Positions 50,748-53,831 of a DNA stretch of 53,831 nucleotides are shown piece by piece. Within the stretch, counting starts at the first letter, position 1; each line of letters starts with the position of its first letter. The translations under genes were made by a program, and so were the position numbers. Origin of the DNA: Candidatus Kaiserbacteria bacterium (lineage in GTDB: Bacteria > Patescibacteriota > Minisyncoccia > Phycocordibacterales > JABAAK01); assembly GCA_026713605.1 (NCBI GenBank), contig JAPOOC010000004.1, positions 1 to 53,831 of the forward strand, read 5' to 3'. The notes under the pieces are model-generated. The model searched no databases. It was not told the DNA's origin and saw only the letters and a program-made list of their open reading frames with translations.

Positions 50748-51911
50748 TCATGCCTTAAAGAGGTCAATATAGTGATGTAACTTAAACACTTTATTGCGGG
50801 AGAAGCCAGTAGTTTCTTTGAGCATACCTTCCTTTACCATGCGCTCTATTACTTTTGTCGCGGTGGTTGTTGACACGCGTACCTCTTTCGCTGCGGTCGA
50901 TATATCAAACGCAGGTTTTGAAAATGCAAACATGAGCAATGCGTGCGCTGTTTTTGCCTGACGACCGAGTGGTAATAGTTTTTGTTCATACTCCCGTTGG
51001 AGGTTAAGCATGCTTTTGAGCGTTTCTTTCCCCTTTTTTGCTGTTTCAGTGATGCCAGAGAGGAAAAATAACAGCCACTGATCCATGTCGTTTTGTTCAC
51101 GCACAAATGTCAGAGCATCATAATATGCTCCCTTATTTTTTTCAAAAAAATCAGAAAGATACAGGACAGGTTTTTGCAGTACCCCCATATGCATCAGCTG
51201 CAACACTATGAGTATTCGGCCGACTCTCCCGTTTCCGTCATTGAAAGGGTGTATTATTTCAAACTGATAGTGTGCCATCGCTACCTTTATGAGGTTCGGT
51301 ATGGTGAAAAGTGCCGTATTCCAGAACTCTTCCAGATCTTTCAGTGTGTCCGAAAGGTCTTTTGGGTGTGGCGGGATAAATGATGCTGATTTGATTGATG
51401 TGCCTCCAATCCAATTTTGTTGTGTTCGTATTTCTCCCGGCTGTTTGTGCTCTCCGCGCACACCTTGCATGAGTCGCTTATGTATTTCACAGGTTAGGCG
51501 CATACAGATAGGCAGTTTCGGTAGTTGCGCCACCCCATAATTCATTGCCGTTATATAGTTCTGCACCTCTTTCCAGTCATCACGCTGTTCCGGGGCGATT
51601 TCTTTTTCTTCAAGCACTACCTCATCAATGCCGGTATAGGTCCCTTCAATGCTACTTGATTTTACCGCTTCATTGCGGACATGCATGGAGATGAAAAATT
51701 CTATGTCAGGCACGAGATCTGCATATGCGTCCAATCCTGCGAGGTGGTGTGCTGCCTCTTCAAGAAGGAAGGGAATGCGTTTGTCTTGGGTAGTATAAGG
51801 TGTGTTTATCGGGGACGGCAAAAAACTCTGATACGCATATTCTTTGCCATGAAACTGCTGTACATAGGAACCACTCACAAAACTTGACTTTTTTGATTTT
51901 TCCTGTCTCAT
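50748..51911 (-). CDS. Fic family protein with winged-helix C-terminus
   Basis: Fic enzymes usually transfer AMP to hydroxyl groups of target proteins. The 387-aa product has the full active motif HPFNDGNGRVGR (residues 221-232) and an N-terminal inhibitory helix SSSIEG (85-90), fitting the S/T-xxx-E-G/N rule of class II Fic proteins that hold themselves inactive. The segment 300-385 (FDISTAAKEVRVSTTTATKVIERMVKEGML) is a winged-helix DNA-binding domain, so it may regulate transcription, perhaps its own. TGATATACT lies just before the ATG, and three 41-bp repeats stand right behind it. Confidence 0.92.
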   Translation of the reverse strand: MRQEKSKKSSFVSGSYVQQFHGKEYAYQSFLPSPINTPYTTQDKRIPFLLEEAAHHLAGLDAYADLVPDIEFFISMHVRNEAVKSSSIEGTYTGIDEVVLEEKEIAPEQRDDWKEVQNYITAMNYGVAQLPKLPICMRLTCEIHKRLMQGVRGEHKQPGEIRTQQNWIGGTSIKSASFIPPHPKDLSDTLKDLEEFWNTALFTIPNLIKVAMAHYQFEIIHPFNDGNGRVGRILIVLQLMHMGVLQKPVLYLSDFFEKNKGAYYDALTFVREQNDMDQWLLFFLSGITETAKKGKETLKSMLNLQREYEQKLLPLGRQAKTAHALLMFAFSKPAFDISTAAKEVRVSTTTATKVIERMVKEGMLKETTGFSRNKVFKLHHYIDLFKA

Positions 51912-51917
51912 ATATAT

Positions 51918-51926
51918 AGTATATCA
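51918..51926 (-). promoter_or_regulatory. extended -10 of fic
   Basis: The minus strand reads TGATATACT ending 6 bases before the fic ATG. The 41-bp repeats start 4 bases upstream, in the -35 position. Confidence 0.6.
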
Positions 51927-51929
51927 CAC

Positions 51930-52036
51930 TTTCAGCCCTAAAAGTTGGATAAGAGGTTTCCTTATTCCAGTTTCAGCCCTGAAAGTTGGATAAGAGATTT
52001 CCTTATTCCAGTTTCAGCCCTGAAAGTTGGATAAGG
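51930..52036. repeat. three 41-bp direct repeats upstream of fic
   Basis: TTTCAGCCCT begins at 51930, 51971 and 52012. Units 1 and 2 are full 41-bp copies differing at two positions; unit 3 stops after about 24 bases. Each contains the palindrome TTTCAGCCCTGAAA (TAAA in unit 1) and a second imperfect inverted repeat GGATAAG/CTTATTCC. This looks like an operator array between two divergent promoters. Confidence 0.85.
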
Positions 52037-52093
52037 GTCTCCGTCACCCAAGTTTCTATGACTTATGGCAAATGTTTTCTGTGTAAAAAAACA

Positions 52094-52121
52094 TTGACTT
52101 TTTTCTATGCATTGCTATAGT
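52094..52121 (+). promoter_or_regulatory. promoter of the RHH-like gene
   Basis: TTGACT (52094), 16 bases, TATAGT (52116), then the ATG 4 bases later. The transcript would be essentially leaderless. Confidence 0.6.
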
Positions 52122-52125
52122 AAGC

Positions 52126-52314
52126 ATGAAGAATAAATATTATATACCCATGGAAAAAAATCAAAAAACATCACACAAAGTTATGTATACAAAAAAAGCA
52201 CTGAAAATCATTGATGAAATGGATAAAAAATACGATTTTGGTGGAAGAAATAACACACTGAGTTTTGCTCTCCATGCACTCAAACAGCTTGATAAACATG
52301 GGAGGATTAGTTGA
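52126..52314 (+). CDS. small ribbon-helix-helix-like protein, 62 aa
   Basis: HKVMYTKKALKIIDEMDKKYDFGGRNNTLSFALHALKQLD has the strand-helix-helix pattern of CopG/Arc-type DNA-binding proteins: one strand, a first helix with Ile/Met spacing, a turn with Gly-Gly, and a second helix. Such proteins are often antitoxins or autorepressors. It is divergent from fic across the 41-bp repeats, so the repeats may be its operator; this is inference. ATG at 52126; 52150 is an alternative. The fit to the family is by pattern only. Confidence 0.6.
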   Translation: MKNKYYIPMEKNQKTSHKVMYTKKALKIIDEMDKKYDFGGRNNTLSFALHALKQLDKHGRIS

Positions 52315-52331
52315 TAACAAAAGAGGACTAT

Positions 52332-52577
52332 ATGTTTTTCCTTGAAGAAATTCTTCTTGCCTTGGCTTTCGGCTATGCCATGTATGCGATAGGCATATTC
52401 GGTGGAATACTGATTTGCACAACGATGTATGTGCTACCAATCATGATTGCGCTACTACGCTCCCACACTCGCCGCCGCCGCATCACCGTGATCACCTTGT
52501 GCCTAGGATGGACTTTCGTTGGGTGGGTGTGGGCACTCATATGGGCATGCACCGACAACACCGAAAAGAAATCGTAG
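52332..52577 (+). CDS. small membrane protein resembling superinfection-immunity (Imm) family
   Basis: An 81-aa protein with two to three TM helices: LLALAFGYAMYAIGIFGG, ICTTMYVLPIMIALLRSH, and VITLCLGWTFVGWVWALIWAC. The combination YVLPIMIALLRSH...ITLCLGWTFVGWVWALIWA follows the pattern of the Imm_superinfect family, named after phage T4 Imm, which blocks entry of phage DNA. Most chromosomal members have no tested role. A frame-open TTG at 52311 overlaps the RHH-like stop; the ATG at 52332 follows AGAGG. Co-transcription with the RHH-like gene is likely. Confidence 0.7.
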   Translation: MFFLEEILLALAFGYAMYAIGIFGGILICTTMYVLPIMIALLRSHTRRRRITVITLCLGWTFVGWVWALIWACTDNTEKKS

Positions 52578-52588
52578 CACCACAACAA

Positions 52589-52620
52589 TTGACCTTGCCC
52601 AGTCGGGCAAGGTCAATCAC
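52589..52620 (+). terminator. terminator after the Imm-like gene
   Basis: A 12-bp perfect inverted repeat (TTGACCTTGCCC and complement) with loop AGTC, followed by TCACTTTG. The T tract is weak, so it might instead be an operator. Confidence 0.6.
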
Positions 52621-52852
52621 TTTGTATACACAGCGACCACAAGAAAGAAGCGACACAGACCAAGCACCACCGCCCACACCCACGAAGGGTACGAAGAGTG
52701 ATAGAAATGAATACAACTGCCGAAATACCGACAGCAAGAGTTTTACACAAAATGTGCAATACAAAGCCAAAAACAGGGTACTATACCAGTAATGATACAG
52801 GGTGTCAGATTTATTGTTGTGGAGTGCTATAAACAATGCATAAGAGTGCAAT

Positions 52853-53831
52853 ATGAATATGATTTTTAAGAAAAAGAAAGAAAGACGGTATACAGCAAGA
52901 CCTCAGAGACCGCCAAGCACAGGGAATCTGACATGGCACCCCACTCGTGTCTACCTCCTCGCCATCGCCACCCTCCTCACCATCCTCACCCTCACCACCT
53001 TCGCCGGGCAAGCGAGTGCGGAGGGTATCTGGCGCAAAGACGGAACGGGTAATGTGGTCACCACCACCATCAGCACCATAAAGATTGGGGCGACCGCAAC
53101 CATCACCGCAAGCATAACAGGCAGTGGCAATGCAATAAGTGCACTCTCTGCTTCTTTCAAAGGTGAACCCTGTAGTTCTTCCAACCTCCCCGCGAGTGGC
53201 GACACGGACTATGTTACCGATACCAATGCATCAGACGGGTTTTCTGTTTCGATTGTTGTACCGACAATTGCTTCTGGACGCATTTGTGTGTCCGTTACCC
53301 ACACTATTAGTTCGGTGGCAAGCACGCTCGCAATTCCTTTCTTTGGAGCAAGTCAAGACCTTTTTAAAAAGCCAGCCAGTGTTACCGCAACACGAGGCGA
53401 TACGCAGGTTACTCTTGGGTGGGCTGCAGCAAGTGGCGCGCCTAATCATATTAGAGGGTATCAGTACCGCTCAAAAGCAAGCGATTCTCAGACATGGGGT
53501 TCTTGGACGGATATCTCTGGTAGCGATCACACAACCACCTCACACACCGTTACCGGACTCACCAACGATACCCCATACGATTTTCAAGTGCGAAGTCGGG
53601 TAAATAATGGTACGATCAGTTCCACCAGTGGTGGCTTTATCCCCGGAGATACTTCAGATACCGTATCAGCGACCCCGGTTGCCATCCCCACAGCCCCTAC
53701 CGCTATAGTCCCACACAATGTAGGTGTAGACGGTTTCACTTATGACCTAGAAAATGTAACGGTAACGCTGCCGAGTGGTGCCAGCCCAACCAGCACAAGC
53801 ACCCTCACCGTATTTTCATACACACCAACCA
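52853..53831 (+). CDS. exported fibronectin type III protein, N-terminal part (runs off the window)
   Basis: An open frame of at least 326 codons with no stop before the window ends. The basic N-terminus (MNMIFKKKKERRY) and a long hydrophobic stretch (VYLLAIATLLTILTLTTFAG) form a signal peptide with cleavage after QASA. Residues about 60-165 are a strand-rich domain with two Cys (GEPCSSS, RICVS). A fibronectin III domain spans about 172-260 (PASVTATRGDTQVTLGWAAA, HTVTGLTNDTPYDFQVRSRV). A Pro/Thr linker and another strand-rich domain follow. Surface adhesin-like. An ATG two codons later is also possible. Confidence 0.85.
   Translation, partial: MNMIFKKKKERRYTARPQRPPSTGNLTWHPTRVYLLAIATLLTILTLTTFAGQASAEGIWRKDGTGNVVTTTISTIKIGATATITASITGSGNAISALSASFKGEPCSSSNLPASGDTDYVTDTNASDGFSVSIVVPTIASGRICVSVTHTISSVASTLAIPFFGASQDLFKKPASVTATRGDTQVTLGWAAASGAPNHIRGYQYRSKASDSQTWGSWTDISGSDHTTTSHTVTGLTNDTPYDFQVRSRVNNGTISSTSGGFIPGDTSDTVSATPVAIPTAPTAIVPHNVGVDGFTYDLENVTVTLPSGASPTSTSTLTVFSYTPT

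Noticed and set aside
51930-52036. CRISPR array
   Set aside because: The 41-bp units are directly adjacent with no spacers, there are only three of them, and no cas gene is present.
52415-52792. 125-codon frame overlapping the Imm-like gene
   Set aside because: It overlaps the membrane-protein gene in another frame, passes through the terminator-like inverted repeat, and its product is low-complexity.

Overview
The window looks like part of a chromosome from a Patescibacteria/CPR (Parcubacteria-like) bacterium. The signs are reduced ribosomal proteins and factors (short L13, EF-Ts of 193 aa), secreted proteins carrying the SPG-type C-terminal peptidoglycan-binding domain common in Parcubacteria, CPR-style gene order, and many genes started from a -10 element (TATACT type) a few bases before the ATG with no Shine-Dalgarno sequence. 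No rRNA, transposase, integrase or CRISPR array was seen. The taxonomic call is inference.

Layout. 0-0.8 kb: tRNA-Glu, tRNA-Ile and an odd tRNA-like 3' end cut by the window edge. 0.8-5.7 kb: a secreted His-rich/lamin-tail protein, cysS, and an S41 protease with a histone-like tail. 5.8-6.3 kb: a one-gene islet with a 5' hairpin. 6.4-10.9 kb: frr, then the rod-shape operon mreB-mreC-mreD-like-mrdA. 10.9-12.9 kb: a YbaK-type deacylase, a hypothetical gene, and rpmA divergent from a small membrane protein. 12.9-19.6 kb: an accessory island containing two modules that share both ends but differ inside, a 566-aa membrane protein of unknown function, and an AT-rich restriction-modification-like block (adenine methyltransferase plus two tandem GIY-YIG nuclease paralogues). 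19.7-23.0 kb: mraZ with its operator repeats, rsmH, an FtsL-like protein, rpsP, khpA, trmD. 23.1-27.1 kb: infA-rpmJ-rpsM-rpsK-rpsD-rpoA-rplQ-rplM-rpsI. 27.2-32.35 kb: accessory segment with three more 5'-hairpin one-gene units (a Cys-rich protein and two paralogous lipoproteins), a frameshifted ArfB-like gene and a secreted peptidoglycan-binding protein. 32.4-46.0 kb: rpsB-tsf, a membrane protein, mpg, a DnaQ-like exonuclease, trpS, grpE, rpoB, rpoC, dnaG. 46.0-50.3 kb: an FG-GAP/peptidoglycan-binding surface protein and an FtsI-like transpeptidase. 50.3-53.8 kb: a Fic protein with a 41-bp repeat array at its promoter, an RHH-like small protein, a superinfection-immunity-like membrane protein, and the start of a fibronectin-III surface protein that runs off the window.

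The core genes cover translation, transcription, replication priming and cell-wall elongation/division. The accessory genes are mostly secreted or defence-like. They differ from the core by strong Shine-Dalgarno sites, private terminators and shifted base composition: GC-rich third positions in the lipoprotein units, strongly AT-rich in the methyltransferase block.

Strongest candidates for something undescribed: (1) four monocistronic units sharing the plan promoter, 5'-terminal nested hairpin, gene, strong terminator, including a lipoprotein pair with a common new-looking C-terminal domain; (2) the two modules at 12.94-14.00 and 16.07-16.56 kb with conserved ends and different interiors; (3) the methyltransferase with two GIY-YIG paralogues; (4) the 41-bp repeats in front of fic.
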